NCBI RefSeq assembly: GCF_002752355.1
Contig: NZ_MRAV01000014.1
Span: forward strand, 372,001 to 436,000
Source of the DNA: Leucobacter sp. OLIS6
Lineage (GTDB): Bacteria > Actinomycetota > Actinomycetes > Actinomycetales > Microbacteriaceae
Length of the DNA: 64,000 bases
Reading direction: 5' to 3'
Shown here: piece by piece, positions 53,506 through 64,000 of the stretch
How positions within the stretch are numbered: position 1 is the first letter of the stretch
Layout of the letters: every line of letters begins with the position of its first letter
Translations under genes and position numbers: made by a program
The notes under the pieces: generated by a model
What the model saw: the letters and a program-made list of their open reading frames with translations, nothing else
Database searches by the model: none
Told to the model about the DNA's origin: nothing

Positions 53506-54630
53506 ATGATGACCGCATCACCCACCGCAGACCTCAGCGCCGCCGGCGTCAGCATCTGGCTCGACGATCTCTCGCGCTCGCGCATCGAGAGCGGCAACCT
53601 GGCCGAGCTGATCGGCTCGCGCAACGTCGTCGGCGTGACCACCAACCCGACGATCTTCGCCAATGCACTGGCGAAGGGCCACGGCTATGACACGCGCATC
53701 GCCTCCTGCGCCGAGCGCGGCCTGGACGTCACCGAGACGATCTTCGAGCTCACGACCGCCGACGTGGCCGACGCCTGCGACATCTTCGCCGATGTCTACG
53801 CCGCCTCGAACGGTCTCGACGGCCGGGTCTCGATCGAGGTCGAGCCCGGTCTCGCCCGAGACACCGCGGGGACCGTCGCCCAGGCCAAGCAGCTCTGGGA
53901 GCGCGTCGGCAAGGCGAACGCCATGATCAAGATCCCTGCCACGGTCGAGGGCCTCGAAGCCATCACGGAGACCATCGCAGCCGGCATCAGCGTCAACGTG
54001 ACCCTGATCTTCAGCCTCGAGCGCTACCGCCAGGTGATCAACGCCTACCTCACCGGGCTCGAGCGGGCCCGCGAGGCCGGCATCGACCTGTCGACGATCC
54101 ACTCGGTCGCGTCGTTCTTCGTGTCGCGAGTGGACACCGAGATCGATGCGCGGCTGCGTGCCGCGGGCACCGACGAGGCCCTGGCGCTCACCGGCGCCGC
54201 CGGCGTTGCGAACGCGCGCCTCGCCTACGAGGTCTTCGAGCAGTCCTTCGCCTCCGAGCGCGCCGCGCTGCTGCGCGCCGCCGGTGCGAACCCCCAGCGT
54301 CCGCTCTGGGCGTCCACGGGCGTCAAGGATCCCGCGCTGCCCGACACGCTCTACGTGATCGACCTGGTCGCGCCCGGCGTCGTCAACACCATGCCCGAAG
54401 CCACGCTCGAGGCGGTCGCCGACCACGGCGAGGTCCGCGGTGACACCGTCACCGGCACGTACCGCGAGGCCGATCAGGTGCTCAACGCGATCGATGCCCA
54501 GGGCGTCGACTACGCGGAGGTGACCGAGCTGCTCGAGGTCGAGGGACTGCAGAAGTTCGACGTCTCCTGGGCAGAACTGGTCGAGACGGTCAGAGGCGCG
54601 CTGAGCGCCGCTCGGGAGGGCGTGCGGTGA
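53506..54630 (+). CDS. tal: transaldolase
   Basis: It transfers a three-carbon unit from sedoheptulose 7-phosphate. The 374-residue length and sequence fit the actinobacterial long type. The Schiff-base lysine is Lys142 in [10 protein letters not shown], and [13 protein letters not shown] marks the N-terminal barrel. Two ATG codons in a row (53506, 53509) follow AAAGGA; either may be used. It overlaps pgi by GTGA. Confidence 0.95.
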   Translation: MMTASPTADLSAAGVSIWLDDLSRSRIESGNLAELIGSRNVVGVTTNPTIFANALAKGHGYDTRIASCAERGLDVTETIFELTTADVADACDIFADVYAASNGLDGRVSIEVEPGLARDTAGTVAQAKQLWERVGKANAMIKIPATVEGLEAITETIAAGISVNVTLIFSLERYRQVINAYLTGLERAREAGIDLSTIHSVASFFVSRVDTEIDARLRAAGTDEALALTGAAGVANARLAYEVFEQSFASERAALLRAAGANPQRPLWASTGVKDPALPDTLYVIDLVAPGVVNTMPEATLEAVADHGEVRGDTVTGTYREADQVLNAIDAQGVDYAEVTELLEVEGLQKFDVSWAELVETVRGALSAAREGVR

Positions 54631-56378
54631 ACCCGGTCGTGCGGATGGGGAACGGGCAACCTCTGACGCGCGAGCGTTCGGCCGACGAGCCGAACGGCAG
54701 CCCACTGGCTGACCACACCGGCGGCGCCGCGGGCGCTGCCACCGGCGGTTCGGTCGAGGCGCTCCTGGAGCGCCTCGTCTCCGGCCGCATCGCGAGCCGG
54801 ATCGCGGCGCACGACGCTGCGATCTGGGGTTCCGAAGCCGAGGCCGAGGCACGGATCCGTCTGGGATGGACCGATGCCTCGGCTCGGGCCGCGGAACTGC
54901 TGAGCGGCATCGCAGCGCTCCGGAGCGACTTCGCCTCGCGCGGCATCGACCGGATCGTGCTGTGCGGCATGGGCGGTTCGAGCCTCGCACCCGAGGTCAT
55001 CGCTCGGCACGACGGCGTCGAGCTCGTCGTGCTCGACTCGACGCACCCGGATCAGGTGCGACGCGCGCTCTCGGGAGACCTCGCGCGGACCGCGATCGTC
55101 GTGAGCTCCAAATCCGGATCCACCATCGAGACCCGGAGCCACCGCGCGACCTTCGCGCAGGCGTTCCGCGACGCGGGCATCGATCCCGCGGATCGCATCG
55201 TCGTGGTAACGGATCCCGGTTCCCCCCTCGAGGCCTCCGCGCGCGACGCCGGGCAACGGGTGTTCCTCGCCGACCCGAACGTCGGCGGCCGCTACTCCGC
55301 ACTCACCGCTTTCGGGCTCGTCCCCTCGGGGCTCGCCGGCGCCGATGTCGCCGCGCTCGTCTCCGAAGCGGAGGACGTACGCGCCGCGCTCGCGACCGAT
55401 GCATCCGAGAACCCCGCGCTGCAGCTCGCCGCCGCGATCGCCGCGGGGCTTCCCGAGCGGTTCGCGCTGGCCATCGCCGAGGCCGCCGATGCCCGTTGGG
55501 GGCTCGGCGACTGGATCGAGCAGCTCGTAGCCGAGTCGACCGGCAAGTCGGGCCGGGGCGTGCTCCCGGTCGTGCTGGACCCGGCCGCCCCCGAGCTCGT
55601 CGAAGGCCTCCCGACGACCGCGCTCGGCGTCACCGTCGGCGCTGTCGATCACGGCGAGCTCCCGTCCGCGCCGCGACTCGATCTCTCGGTCTCGGGTCCG
55701 CTCGGCGCTCAGATGCTCACCTGGGAGGTCGCGACGGCCGCCCTCGGATTCCTCATGGGGATCGACCCGTTCGATCAGCCGGACGTCGAGTCGGCGAAGG
55801 TCGCCGCGCGGGCCGCCCTCGACGACGCACACGGCACGATTCCGGCCATCGGAGCGATCGGAGACGCCTCCGGCACCGCGGATCTCGGCATCGAGGTGCT
55901 CGCGGCACCCGCGGCCTCCCTCCCGTCCACGATCGCCGAGCTCGTCGCGTCGCTCCGCGCCGCCGTCGGCCCACGCGGCTACCTCGCGATCCAGGCCTAT
56001 CTCGACCGCGAGGGCGACGCCGCAGGCGCGCTGCATACGCTCCGGGCCGCCGCGGCGGAGCGGCTCCTGGCCCCCGTCACCTTCGGGTGGGGACCTCGGT
56101 TCCTGCACTCCACGGGGCAGCTGCACAAGGGCGGACCGGCGGTGGGCGTCTTCCTGCAGATCCTCGACGCGGCCGAGCCCGAGCTGGCCATCGCCGAGTC
56201 GGACTCCGGTTTCGGCGAGCTCATCGCCGCGCAGGCCCGCGGTGATCGCGACGTGCTCGCCGAGCGCGGCCGCCCGGTGTTCGCCCTGCGCTGCGCCGAC
56301 CCGGCCGCTGCCGCACGCACGATCGCGGCCGCATTCGCCGATGCGCCGCTGCGGGGCTCCGAGGAGGCCTCTGCGTGA
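54627..56378 (+). CDS. pgi: glucose-6-phosphate isomerase
   Basis: It interconverts glucose 6-phosphate and fructose 6-phosphate, linking glycolysis with the pentose pathway. The 583-residue protein has the sugar-isomerase phosphate site [12 protein letters not shown] and [15 protein letters not shown]. The C-terminal [14 protein letters not shown] segment carries the catalytic-type lysine and histidine. It belongs to the subtype found in tkt-tal-pgi-zwf operons of actinobacteria. It starts at GTG. Confidence 0.92.
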   Translation: MNPVVRMGNGQPLTRERSADEPNGSPLADHTGGAAGAATGGSVEALLERLVSGRIASRIAAHDAAIWGSEAEAEARIRLGWTDASARAAELLSGIAALRSDFASRGIDRIVLCGMGGSSLAPEVIARHDGVELVVLDSTHPDQVRRALSGDLARTAIVVSSKSGSTIETRSHRATFAQAFRDAGIDPADRIVVVTDPGSPLEASARDAGQRVFLADPNVGGRYSALTAFGLVPSGLAGADVAALVSEAEDVRAALATDASENPALQLAAAIAAGLPERFALAIAEAADARWGLGDWIEQLVAESTGKSGRGVLPVVLDPAAPELVEGLPTTALGVTVGAVDHGELPSAPRLDLSVSGPLGAQMLTWEVATAALGFLMGIDPFDQPDVESAKVAARAALDDAHGTIPAIGAIGDASGTADLGIEVLAAPAASLPSTIAELVASLRAAVGPRGYLAIQAYLDREGDAAGALHTLRAAAAERLLAPVTFGWGPRFLHSTGQLHKGGPAVGVFLQILDAAEPELAIAESDSGFGELIAAQARGDRDVLAERGRPVFALRCADPAAAARTIAAAFADAPLRGSEEASA

Positions 56379-57886
56379 TCGGGAATCCGCTCCGCTCCCC
56401 CGACGATCTCCGGCTCGACCGCGTCGCCGGCCCCTGCGCCATCGTGCTCTTCGGCGTGACCGGCGACCTGGCGCGCAAGAAGCTCCTGCCCGCCATCTAC
56501 GACCTCGCCAATCGTGGCCTGCTGCCGCCCGGCTTCGCCCTCGTCGGCTTCGGCCGGCGCGAGTGGAGCGACGCCGAGTTCACCCAGGTGGTGCGCGAGG
56601 CCGTCGACGCGCACGCGCGTACGCCGTTCGATCCGGACACCTGGGAGCAGTTCTGCACCGGGATCCGTTTCGTCACCGGCGCCTTCGACGACGCCTCCGC
56701 CTACGAACGTCTGGCCGAGGTGCTCGGCGAGCTCGAGCGGGATCGCGGGACCGGGGGCAACACCGCGTTCTACCTGTCGATCCCGCCCAAGACGTTCCAG
56801 ACGGTCAGCACTCAGCTGCGCGACGTCGGCCTCGCCGAATCCCCGTCGAACAGCTGGCGCCGGGTCGTCATCGAGAAGCCGTTCGGGCACGACCTCGAGA
56901 GCTCGCGGGAGCTCGGCCGCGCCATCGACGCGGTGTTCCCTCCCGAGCACGTCTTCCGCATCGACCACTACCTCGGCAAGGAGACGGTGCAGAACCTGCT
57001 CGCGCTCCGCTTCGCGAACGTATTCTACGAACCGATCTGGAACGCCGAGCACGTCGACCACGTGCAGATCACGATGGCGGAGGACATCGGCGTCGCCGGC
57101 CGCGCCGGCTACTACGACGGCATCGGCGCGGCGCGCGACGTGATCCAGAACCACCTGCTGCAGCTGCTCGCGCTGACCGCGATGGATCGGCCCGCCAGCC
57201 TCGGCGCCGACGATCTGCGGGCGGCGAAGGAGCAGGTGCTCGAGTCGGTTGTGCTGCCCGACGACCTCGTCGAGACCACCGCGCGGGGCCAGTACCTCGG
57301 CGGCTGGCAGGGCGGCGCGAGCGTCACCGGCTTCCTCGAGGAGGAGGGCATGGCCCCGCACTCCACCACCGAGACCTTCGCGGCGATCACCCTCGGGATC
57401 GATACGCCCCGCTGGCGCGGAGTGCCGTTCTACCTGCGCACCGGCAAGCGCCTGGCCAAGCGGGTCACCGAGATCGCCATCGTGTTCAAGAAGGCGGCCG
57501 ACCCGCTGGTCGCTCCCGAGATGCTCGGCAACAACGCCCTCGTGATCCGGGTGCAGCCCGACGAGGGCGTGACCACCCGCTTCTCGTCCAAGGTGCCCGG
57601 CCCCGGCCTGCAGATCCGCGATGTCACCATGGACTTCGGCTACAGCCACGCCTTCACCGAGGCCAGCCCGGAGGCCTACGAGCGCCTGATCCTCGACGTG
57701 CTGCTGGGCGAGCCCCCGCTCTTCCCCGGCCAGCGCGAGGTCGAGCTCTCCTGGCGGATCCTCGATCCGATCGAAGAGGCCTGGAGCGCGAGCGGAGCGC
57801 CCGAGCCCTACCATCCGGGCGGATGGGGCCCGACGAGCGCCGAGCGGATGCTCGGACGCAGCGGCCGCGCTTGGAGGATGCCGTGA
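56375..57886 (+). CDS. zwf: glucose-6-phosphate dehydrogenase
   Basis: It makes 6-phosphogluconolactone and NADPH. The 503-residue protein has the NADP motif FGVTGDLARKKLLPA near the start and the catalytic RIDHYLGKETVQN, with the active-site His and Lys. EKPFGHDL is also present. GTG 56375 overlaps the pgi stop. Activity in actinobacteria is helped by OpcA, encoded next. Confidence 0.96.
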   Translation: MIGNPLRSPDDLRLDRVAGPCAIVLFGVTGDLARKKLLPAIYDLANRGLLPPGFALVGFGRREWSDAEFTQVVREAVDAHARTPFDPDTWEQFCTGIRFVTGAFDDASAYERLAEVLGELERDRGTGGNTAFYLSIPPKTFQTVSTQLRDVGLAESPSNSWRRVVIEKPFGHDLESSRELGRAIDAVFPPEHVFRIDHYLGKETVQNLLALRFANVFYEPIWNAEHVDHVQITMAEDIGVAGRAGYYDGIGAARDVIQNHLLQLLALTAMDRPASLGADDLRAAKEQVLESVVLPDDLVETTARGQYLGGWQGGASVTGFLEEEGMAPHSTTETFAAITLGIDTPRWRGVPFYLRTGKRLAKRVTEIAIVFKKAADPLVAPEMLGNNALVIRVQPDEGVTTRFSSKVPGPGLQIRDVTMDFGYSHAFTEASPEAYERLILDVLLGEPPLFPGQREVELSWRILDPIEEAWSASGAPEPYHPGGWGPTSAERMLGRSGRAWRMP

Positions 57887-58902
57887 TCGAGACCCTGCCC
57901 GATACCACCGTCAGCGGGATCAGCAAGCGTCTCGTGCTGCTGCGCGCCGAGGGCGGTGCGACCACCCTCAGCCGCGTGCTCACCCTGCTGATCTTCAGCA
58001 CTTCCGAGGGGCTCGAGGACGCGGTCGCGGCCGCGAACTTCGCGTCGCGCGAGCACCCCATGCGCATCATCGCGATCACGCTGCCCGAGGGCGAGGACCG
58101 CCCCACCTGGGTCGGCGAGGTCAGCCGCGACGCACGGCAGCGCGAGCTCGGCATCGGCGACGTCCCGGTCAGCGGGCTCGACGCCGAGATCCGGGTGGGT
58201 CGCGACGCCGGCGCGGGCGAGGTCATCGTCCTGCGTCCCCGGGGAGCCGTCGCCGTCGATCCCGAACGCCTGGTCAGCGGTCTGCTGCTCGCTGATGCAC
58301 CCGTGGTCGTATGGTGGTCCGACGTGTGGCCCAGCCGCACCATCGACACCCCGCTCGGCCGGCTCGCGCAGCGCCGCATCAGCGACAGCGGAGGCTTCCG
58401 GGATCCCGCCGCGCACCTCACGGAGCTCGCCTCCGGCTATCGCGCGGGCGACACGGACCTCGCCTGGTCCCGCGTGACGCTCTGGCGCGCGCAGCTCGCG
58501 GCGGCGCTCGACAACGCGCCCGAGCGACGCATCACGGGCGCCACCGTGTGCGGCACCCCCGACTCCTCCTCGACCATGCTGCTCGGCGCCTGGCTGCGCC
58601 TGCAGCTCGGCGTGCCGGTGCGCCTGCTCGACCTGCCGGAATCCGCGGGTATCGAGTGGGGCATCCAGTCCGTCACGATCCATTCCGACGACGCCGACAC
58701 CGTCATCGAGCGCTCGCGGGGCACCTTCGCCGCCATCACGCAGCCTGGGCACCCGCGCCTCGAGGTCCCGATCCCCCGGCGCGGTCGCGCGCAGTGCCTG
58801 GTCGAGGATCTGCGCCTGCTGCAGGCCGACCAGCTCTTCGGCCGCGTCCTCACCGCGGGCGTTCCCCTGCTGCTCGCCGATCAGCCGGAGGGCGAGCGAT
58901 GA
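57883..58902 (+). CDS. opcA: glucose-6-phosphate dehydrogenase assembly protein
   Basis: OpcA is required for full Zwf activity in actinobacteria and cyanobacteria. The 339-residue protein has no enzymatic motif but shows the family's conserved VVWWSDVWPS and the SRVTLWRAQLAAALD stretch. It starts at GTG 57883, overlapping zwf by GTGA. The order zwf-opcA-pgl is the standard one. Confidence 0.94.
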   Translation: MIETLPDTTVSGISKRLVLLRAEGGATTLSRVLTLLIFSTSEGLEDAVAAANFASREHPMRIIAITLPEGEDRPTWVGEVSRDARQRELGIGDVPVSGLDAEIRVGRDAGAGEVIVLRPRGAVAVDPERLVSGLLLADAPVVVWWSDVWPSRTIDTPLGRLAQRRISDSGGFRDPAAHLTELASGYRAGDTDLAWSRVTLWRAQLAAALDNAPERRITGATVCGTPDSSSTMLLGAWLRLQLGVPVRLLDLPESAGIEWGIQSVTIHSDDADTVIERSRGTFAAITQPGHPRLEVPIPRRGRAQCLVEDLRLLQADQLFGRVLTAGVPLLLADQPEGER

Positions 58903-59630
58903 CCGCCGGGCTCCGCGTCGAGTCCGCACCCGACACCGCGGCGCTCACCGAGCGGATCGTCGAGCGCCTCATCGGCGTGCTGCGGCGCGCTCAGCAGGAC
59001 GGTCGGATCCCGGTGCTCGTGCTCACCGGCGGAAGCATGGGCAAGGCGTCCCTCGCGGGCATCGCCGCGCACCGCGACCGCGGTCTCGTCGACTGGCGCC
59101 GGGTGCGCGTGCTCTGGGGCGACGAGCGCTGGCTCCCCGCCGGCGACGCGGAGCGCAACGACCGGCTCGCCGACGACCTGCTCTTCGGCACGGTGGACGT
59201 CGATCCCGCGCTCGTGCACCGCGTCGCGGCCGCCGATACCGGCCTGAGCCTGGACGACGCGGCGGCGGCGTACGCCGAACTGATCGCCGGGCTCGACCGC
59301 ATCGACCTCGCACTGAACGGCGTCGGCCCCGACGGGCACCTCTGCTCGCTCTTCCCCGGCCGTGACGATCTGCTCCGCGTCGACGATGCGCAGCCGCTCG
59401 CCATCGCCGTGCGCGAGTCGCCGAAACCGCCGCCCGAGCGGGTCAGCCTGAGCTTCCGCGCACTGGATCGGGTCGAGCACCTGTGGCTGCTCGCCGCGGG
59501 TGCAGAGAAGGCTCCGGCGATTGCACGAGTGCGCTCCGCCGCCGACCCCGAGCCGCTGCCGGCCGGTCGCGCACGCGGCAGCGTCGAAACGGTGCTCTGG
59601 GCAGACGAAGCGGCGCTCGGCCGGAACTGA
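58899..59630 (+). CDS. pgl: 6-phosphogluconolactonase
   Basis: It hydrolyses 6-phosphogluconolactone. The 243-residue protein has LTGGSMGKASL near residue 43, VLWGDERWLPAGDAERN, and GVGPDGHLCSLFPG, the motif with the catalytic histidine. It ends the pentose-phosphate operon, and its stop codon lies inside the loop of an inverted repeat. Confidence 0.94.
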   Translation: MTAGLRVESAPDTAALTERIVERLIGVLRRAQQDGRIPVLVLTGGSMGKASLAGIAAHRDRGLVDWRRVRVLWGDERWLPAGDAERNDRLADDLLFGTVDVDPALVHRVAAADTGLSLDDAAAAYAELIAGLDRIDLALNGVGPDGHLCSLFPGRDDLLRVDDAQPLAIAVRESPKPPPERVSLSFRALDRVEHLWLLAAGAEKAPAIARVRSAADPEPLPAGRARGSVETVLWADEAALGRN

Positions 59631-59650
59631 TATCCGGGCCGAGCGCCGCT
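59609..59650. terminator. terminator overlapping the pgl stop
   Basis: A perfect 14-bp stem (AGCGGCGCTCGGCC at 59609-59622 with 59637-59650) encloses 14 nt that include the pgl TGA. It can serve both pgl and the convergent rbpA gene. The 3' arm lies fully in the gap, so the stem could form only after ribosomes leave. Confidence 0.65.
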
Positions 59651-59680
59651 CGGTGCCCGCTGGTCGCGGGCGAGGTGCGA

Positions 59681-60046
59681 TTACGCCTTGGAGCGCGCCG
59701 AACCGCGGCGGGCACGCAGCTTCTGCAGTGCCTCCTCCAGCAGTTCCTCGGCCTCCTCGGGAGTGCGACGCTCCTTCACGTATGCGAGGTGCGTCTTGTA
59801 CGGCTCGTTCTTGAGGAGCTCCGGCGGATTGTTCTGATCCCGGCCGGCGGGCAGGCCGCTGTGCGGGGAATCGATCTGCTCGGGGATCTCCTCTTCGGAG
59901 ACGTCCGCCGAGAAGTAGCGGACGGTCTCGTTGCCGAGTGCATCCCAGTACGAGATCTCTTTGCGGTCAGCGCGAACGCCGTGATCCTTCTCGCCCATGG
60001 GGCCGGATCCGACTCGCGCACCGCGGATAGCGTTGCTACCGGACAC
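59681..60046 (-). CDS. rbpA: RNA polymerase-binding protein RbpA
   Basis: RbpA binds RNA polymerase with the principal sigma factor and helps open promoters, an actinobacterial trait. The 121-residue protein has the family's N-terminal SNAIRGARVGSGPMGEKDHG and the C-terminal sigma-interacting helix (RRTPEEAEELLEEALQKLRA). The zinc cysteines of some RbpA are absent, as in many Microbacteriaceae. Confidence in the family is good. Confidence 0.88.
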   Translation of the reverse strand: MSGSNAIRGARVGSGPMGEKDHGVRADRKEISYWDALGNETVRYFSADVSEEEIPEQIDSPHSGLPAGRDQNNPPELLKNEPYKTHLAYVKERRTPEEAEELLEEALQKLRARRGSARSKA

Positions 60047-60114
60047 GTGTTGCCTTTCTTGCGATGCAGCCGTGGCTGCTGCTGGTCAGTGGTGCGCCGG
60101 ACGGCGTCGGACGG

Positions 60115-60363
60115 TCAGACCGTCGCGAAGCGCTCGACCAGGCCGAGGCCCACGATCGAGGCGAACCACACCAGCGAAACGCCGATGGTGATGCGGTTGA
60201 GGTTGCGCTCCGCAACCCCCGACGAACCGAGGCTCGAGGTGACGCCGCCGCCGAACATGTCGGACAGTCCTCCGCCGCGACCCTTGTGCAGCAGGATGAA
60301 GAGCGTCAACAGCAGGCTGGTGATCACCAGGAAGACGAGCAGAACGATCTTGAGGATACCCAC
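60115..60363 (-). CDS. secG: preprotein translocase subunit SecG
   Basis: SecG is a small part of the SecYEG channel. The 82-residue protein has two membrane helices (ILKIVLLVFLVITSLLLTLF and ITIGVSLVWFASIVGLGLV) joined by the conserved GRGGGLSDMFGGG loop. GTG 60363 is preferred, with AAAGGTGG upstream; a longer ATG start adds 13 unlikely residues. Its place after tpiA is standard in actinobacteria. Confidence 0.92.
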   Translation of the reverse strand: MGILKIVLLVFLVITSLLLTLFILLHKGRGGGLSDMFGGGVTSSLGSSGVAERNLNRITIGVSLVWFASIVGLGLVERFATV

Positions 60364-60412
60364 GCGGGCCACCTTTCGAGGGGTCGAGGCGCAGCGCGCC
60401 ATCGACCAGTAT

Positions 60413-60448
60413 ACCGTGCCGTCCGGGGCCTCCCCCGGACGGCACGGT
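60413..60448 (-). terminator. terminator of the gap-pgk-tpiA group
   Basis: A perfect 16-bp stem, ACCGTGCCGTCCGGGG with its complement, closes a CCTC loop 11 bp after the tpiA stop. It separates tpiA from secG. Confidence 0.88.
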
Positions 60449-60458
60449 GCGTCGCCGA

Positions 60459-61388
60459 CTACGCGCCGGTGACGTGCTTCTTGAACTGGATGATTCGGGA
60501 GAACTCGTCGGACTTGAGGCTGGCCCCGCCGACGAGCGCGCCGTCGACGTTCGGCTGCCGCATGAAGCCGGCGATGTTCTGGCTCGTCACCGAGCCGCCG
60601 TAGAGGATCCGGGTGGAACCGGCCGCCTCTTCGCCGCGCGCGCGCAGGATCGCCTCGCGCAGGGCGCGGGCGACCGCTTCGGCCTGCTCGGGCGTGGCGG
60701 CTTGGCCGCTGCCGATCGCCCAGACCGGCTCGTAGGCGAGCACGAACTCGGCACCCTTCGGGAGCTCGGCGAGCGCGGCCTCGAGCTGCGCGACCGGGAT
60801 CGCCGCCGCCCCGTGCTCGGCGAGGTCCTCGGCGGTCTCGCCGACGCAGATGACCGGGGTGACCCCGGCAGCCGCGGCCGCGCGGGCCTTGGCTCCGACG
60901 GTCGCGTCGTCCTCGCCGTGCCCGTGACGGCGCTCGGAGTGCCCCACGATGACGTAGGCCGCCTCGAGCTTGGCGAGGAACTGCGCCGAGATGTCGCCCG
61001 TGTAGGCGCCCGACTCGTGCGGGGAGACGTCCTGCGCGCCGAGCTTCAACGAGAGCTTATCGGCGGCGAGCAGCGTCTGCACCGAACGCAGGTCGGTGAA
61101 CGGCGGGAACACCGCGACCTCGACATCCGCGTAGTCGTGGCGCGCATCCTTCAGCGCCCACGAGAGCTTCTGCACGAACGCGATCGCCTGCAGGTGGTCG
61201 AGGTTCATCTTCCAGTTGCCGGCGATGAGCGGGGTGCGCTCGACCTGCGGCAGCTCGACGGGTTCGACCGGCTCGGCTGCCTCATCGGCCGCGGGTGCTG
61301 CGTCCTGCTCGGCGAGCGGCGCCACCTCGACGGTGTCGTCGGTGACGAGCTCGGCGTCCTGCGCCTCGTTCTGCGATTCGTTGCTCAT
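60459..61388 (-). CDS. tpiA: triosephosphate isomerase with acidic N-terminal extension
   Basis: It interconverts the two triose phosphates. At 309 residues it is longer than the usual 250-260: about 50 extra residues, very acidic and alanine-rich, precede the normal start LIAGNWKMN. Lys60 in NWKMN, the histidine in VGHSERR and the glutamate in AYEPVWAIG form the active site. ATG 61388 overlaps the pgk stop (ATGA), which supports the long form. A start nearer to the barrel without coupling is the alternative. Confidence 0.93.
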   Translation of the reverse strand: MSNESQNEAQDAELVTDDTVEVAPLAEQDAAPAADEAAEPVEPVELPQVERTPLIAGNWKMNLDHLQAIAFVQKLSWALKDARHDYADVEVAVFPPFTDLRSVQTLLAADKLSLKLGAQDVSPHESGAYTGDISAQFLAKLEAAYVIVGHSERRHGHGEDDATVGAKARAAAAAGVTPVICVGETAEDLAEHGAAAIPVAQLEAALAELPKGAEFVLAYEPVWAIGSGQAATPEQAEAVARALREAILRARGEEAAGSTRILYGGSVTSQNIAGFMRQPNVDGALVGGASLKSDEFSRIIQFKKHVTGA

Positions 61389-62587
61389 GCGAGCACCTCC
61401 AAACCGGGAAGGGTCTTCCCCTCAAGGAACTCGAGGCTGGCGCCGCCGCCAGTCGAGATATGTCCGAACTGGTCGTCGCGGAAGCCGAGCGCGCGCACGG
61501 CCGCGGCGGAGTCGCCGCCGCCGACCACGGTGAACCCGTCGGTCTCGGTCAACGCCCGCGCCACGGTGCGGGTACCCTCTGCGAACGCCGCCATCTCGAA
61601 TACGCCCATGGGCCCGTTCCAGAAGACGGTCTTGGCCTCGGAGATGACCTCGGCGAATGCCGCGGCCGATGCCGGACCGATGTCGAGGCCGATGCCGGAC
61701 TCGCCGAAGGAGCTTCCGTCGATGGCGTCGGCGGCGACCACCTCGTGCGCGGCGTCGGCGGCGAACCGCTCCGCCACGACGATGTCGGTCGGCAACACGA
61801 TGCGCACGCCGCGCTTCTCGGCGTCGGCGAGATACCCGCGCACGGTGTCGAGCTGATCCGCCTCGAGGAGGCTGGAGGCCACTTCATGCCCCTGCGCGGC
61901 GAGGAAGGTGAAAACCATTCCTCCACCGATGAGCAGCGTGTCGACCCGTTCGATGAGGTGCGAGATGACGCCGAGCTTGTCGGAGACCTTCGACCCGCCG
62001 AGCACGACCGCGTACGGCCGCTCAGGAGTCACGGTCAGTCGCTCGAGCACGCGCAGCTCGGCCTCGACCAGGCGGCCCGCGGCGCTCGGGAGCGCCTCGG
62101 CCAGCTCGGTCACGCTGGCCTGACGGCGGTGCACGACGCCGAACCCGTCGGACACGAACGCGTCGCCGAACTCGGCGAGGCGCGCGGCGAACGCTCGGCG
62201 CTCCTCCGCGTCCTTGCTGGTCTCGCCCGGGTTGAATCGCAGGTTCTCGAGGAGCACCACATCGCCGTCGCCGAGCGCCGAGACCGCGGCCGAGGCCTCG
62301 GTCCCGACGGTCTCGCCGACGAACGCGACGGGGGCCCCGAGCAGTTCCGCCATGCGCACCGCGACCGGACGCAGCGAGTAGCGCTCCTCAGGTGCACCGG
62401 CCGGACGGCCGAGGTGGCTGATGAGCACGATCCGAGCACCGGCCTCGCGGAGCTCGCGGATCGTGGTGAGCGAAGCGCGGATCCGTCCGTCGTCGGTGAT
62501 CTCGCCGTCGGCGAGCGGAACGTTCAGATCGCAGCGGACGATCACCGTCTTCGACCGGAGCTGGCCGAGGGATTCGATGGTGCGCAT
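61385..62587 (-). CDS. pgk: phosphoglycerate kinase
   Basis: It makes ATP from 1,3-bisphosphoglycerate. The 400-residue protein has [11 protein letters not shown] at the start (substrate arginine and DLN), ISHLGRP, the [13 protein letters not shown] motif, and the nucleotide site [10 protein letters not shown] near the end. It follows gap by 71 bp. Confidence 0.96.
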   Translation of the reverse strand: MRTIESLGQLRSKTVIVRCDLNVPLADGEITDDGRIRASLTTIRELREAGARIVLISHLGRPAGAPEERYSLRPVAVRMAELLGAPVAFVGETVGTEASAAVSALGDGDVVLLENLRFNPGETSKDAEERRAFAARLAEFGDAFVSDGFGVVHRRQASVTELAEALPSAAGRLVEAELRVLERLTVTPERPYAVVLGGSKVSDKLGVISHLIERVDTLLIGGGMVFTFLAAQGHEVASSLLEADQLDTVRGYLADAEKRGVRIVLPTDIVVAERFAADAAHEVVAADAIDGSSFGESGIGLDIGPASAAAFAEVISEAKTVFWNGPMGVFEMAAFAEGTRTVARALTETDGFTVVGGGDSAAAVRALGFRDDQFGHISTGGGASLEFLEGKTLPGLEVLA

Positions 62588-62658
62588 GGCGGCTTGGGTC
62601 CTCCTTCAGGGGGATGTGGGTGCCGGGGGCTGGAGTCGGCCGGCGTCCGACTTCGCGC

Positions 62659-63666
<1,008 letters not shown>

Positions 63667-63785
63667 TCACGTGCCTTTCAACTGTTGAGATGGCCGAGAC
63701 GGACTCCCCGCCCCGGTGCGCGGACCGCTCGGGTGAGCGATCCGCACCACTCGACGGCGACCCGCGGGCCCCGCCGAGAGACGAA

Positions 63786-63813
63786 CGGGCCGATCCCCGA
63801 AGGGACCGGCCCG
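63786..63813 (-). terminator. terminator after the superoxide dismutase gene
   Basis: A 12-bp stem with one mismatch (CGGGCCGATCCC and GGGACCGGCCCG) closes a CGAA loop, 8 bp past the leftward stop. Confidence 0.75.
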
Positions 63814-63820
63814 AGCCGAC

Positions 63821-64000
63821 TCACTCGCCGAGCTGGATCAGCCCGCTGGTCTGCGTGCGCGCCGAATCGAAGCGCTTCGCCACGTCCTGCCAGTTCGCGA
63901 TGTTCCAGAACGCGGAGACGTAATCCGCTCGCACGTTCAGGTAGTCGAGGTAGTACGCGTGCTCCCAGACGTCGAGCATCAGCAGCGGGATCTGGCCGGC
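63821..64000 (-). CDS. sodA: superoxide dismutase (Fe/Mn family), C-terminal part
   Basis: Only the last 59 residues lie in the window; the start is beyond the right edge. They contain the metal-binding signature [16 protein letters not shown] with its Asp and His ligands, then [15 protein letters not shown]. The fold and motif place it in the Fe/Mn superoxide dismutase family, which converts superoxide to peroxide and oxygen. Metal type is not decided by this part. Confidence 0.93.
   Translation of the reverse strand, partial: AGQIPLLMLDVWEHAYYLDYLNVRADYVSAFWNIANWQDVAKRFDSARTQTSGLIQLGE

Overview
The window is GC-rich DNA (close to 70 % by eye) from an actinobacterium, most likely a Microbacteriaceae member such as Leucobacter or Microbacterium. 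The signs are the homodimeric AceE next to a PucR-type FasR and fabD-fabH, RbpA, OpcA, a SURF1/CtaA/CtaB cytochrome oxidase assembly set, a SUF operon and many GTG starts with 4-nt gene overlaps. Genus is not resolved from the sequence alone.

Left flank, 1-6805: fabH, fabD, fasR and aceE run leftward and link pyruvate dehydrogenase to fatty-acid synthesis. An AhpE-type peroxiredoxin runs rightward and ends in a strong hairpin before tRNA-Val(TAC).

Prophage, 6841-23705: a complete, very small (about 16.9 kb) siphovirus-like prophage sits in the 3' half of tRNA-Val. It is bounded by perfect 39-bp repeats (attL 6841-6879, attR 23667-23705). Left to right it carries a leftward repressor, a divergent HTH protein, a chain of tiny coupled early genes, an HNH/P-loop protein, terminase, portal, a protease-capsid fusion, neck and tail genes with a -1 frameshift, a tape measure, tail-tip genes, a CHAP endolysin and two holin-like proteins. 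A leftward lipoprotein and a tyrosine integrase close the element. The main discovery is that the attachment core forms the last 13 codons of the repressor. In the lysogen the host tRNA anticodon loop supplies the stop codon. On the circular phage the same frame runs 15 codons further and ends in an ATGA overlap with the integrase start, which itself overlaps the lipoprotein start by ATGA. This is the layout expected of an integration-dependent immunity switch.

Middle, 23711-41735: two divergent VOC proteins, a 550-bp stretch with no convincing gene, a PAP2 phosphatase / SpoU methyltransferase / hydrolase group, an exonuclease, the cysteine-free ribosomal protein L31, an ABC ATPase, serB, a PEP-mutase-like enzyme, fabG and a DUF3099 / zinc-binding / SURF1 / cutinase-like lipoprotein operon. 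After these come an ABC-F ATPase and the suf operon (sufB, sufD, Rieske protein, sufC, MIP18-like factor).

Right, 42008-64000: ctaA, several small membrane and stress-type genes, a three-gene type III polyketide operon (synthase, methyltransferase, FAD monooxygenase), ctaB, and a pentose-phosphate operon tkt-tal-pgi-zwf-opcA-pgl. The leftward glycolytic series gap-pgk-tpiA then secG, rbpA and the C-terminal end of a superoxide dismutase complete the window. Hairpin terminators were read directly at several gene ends.
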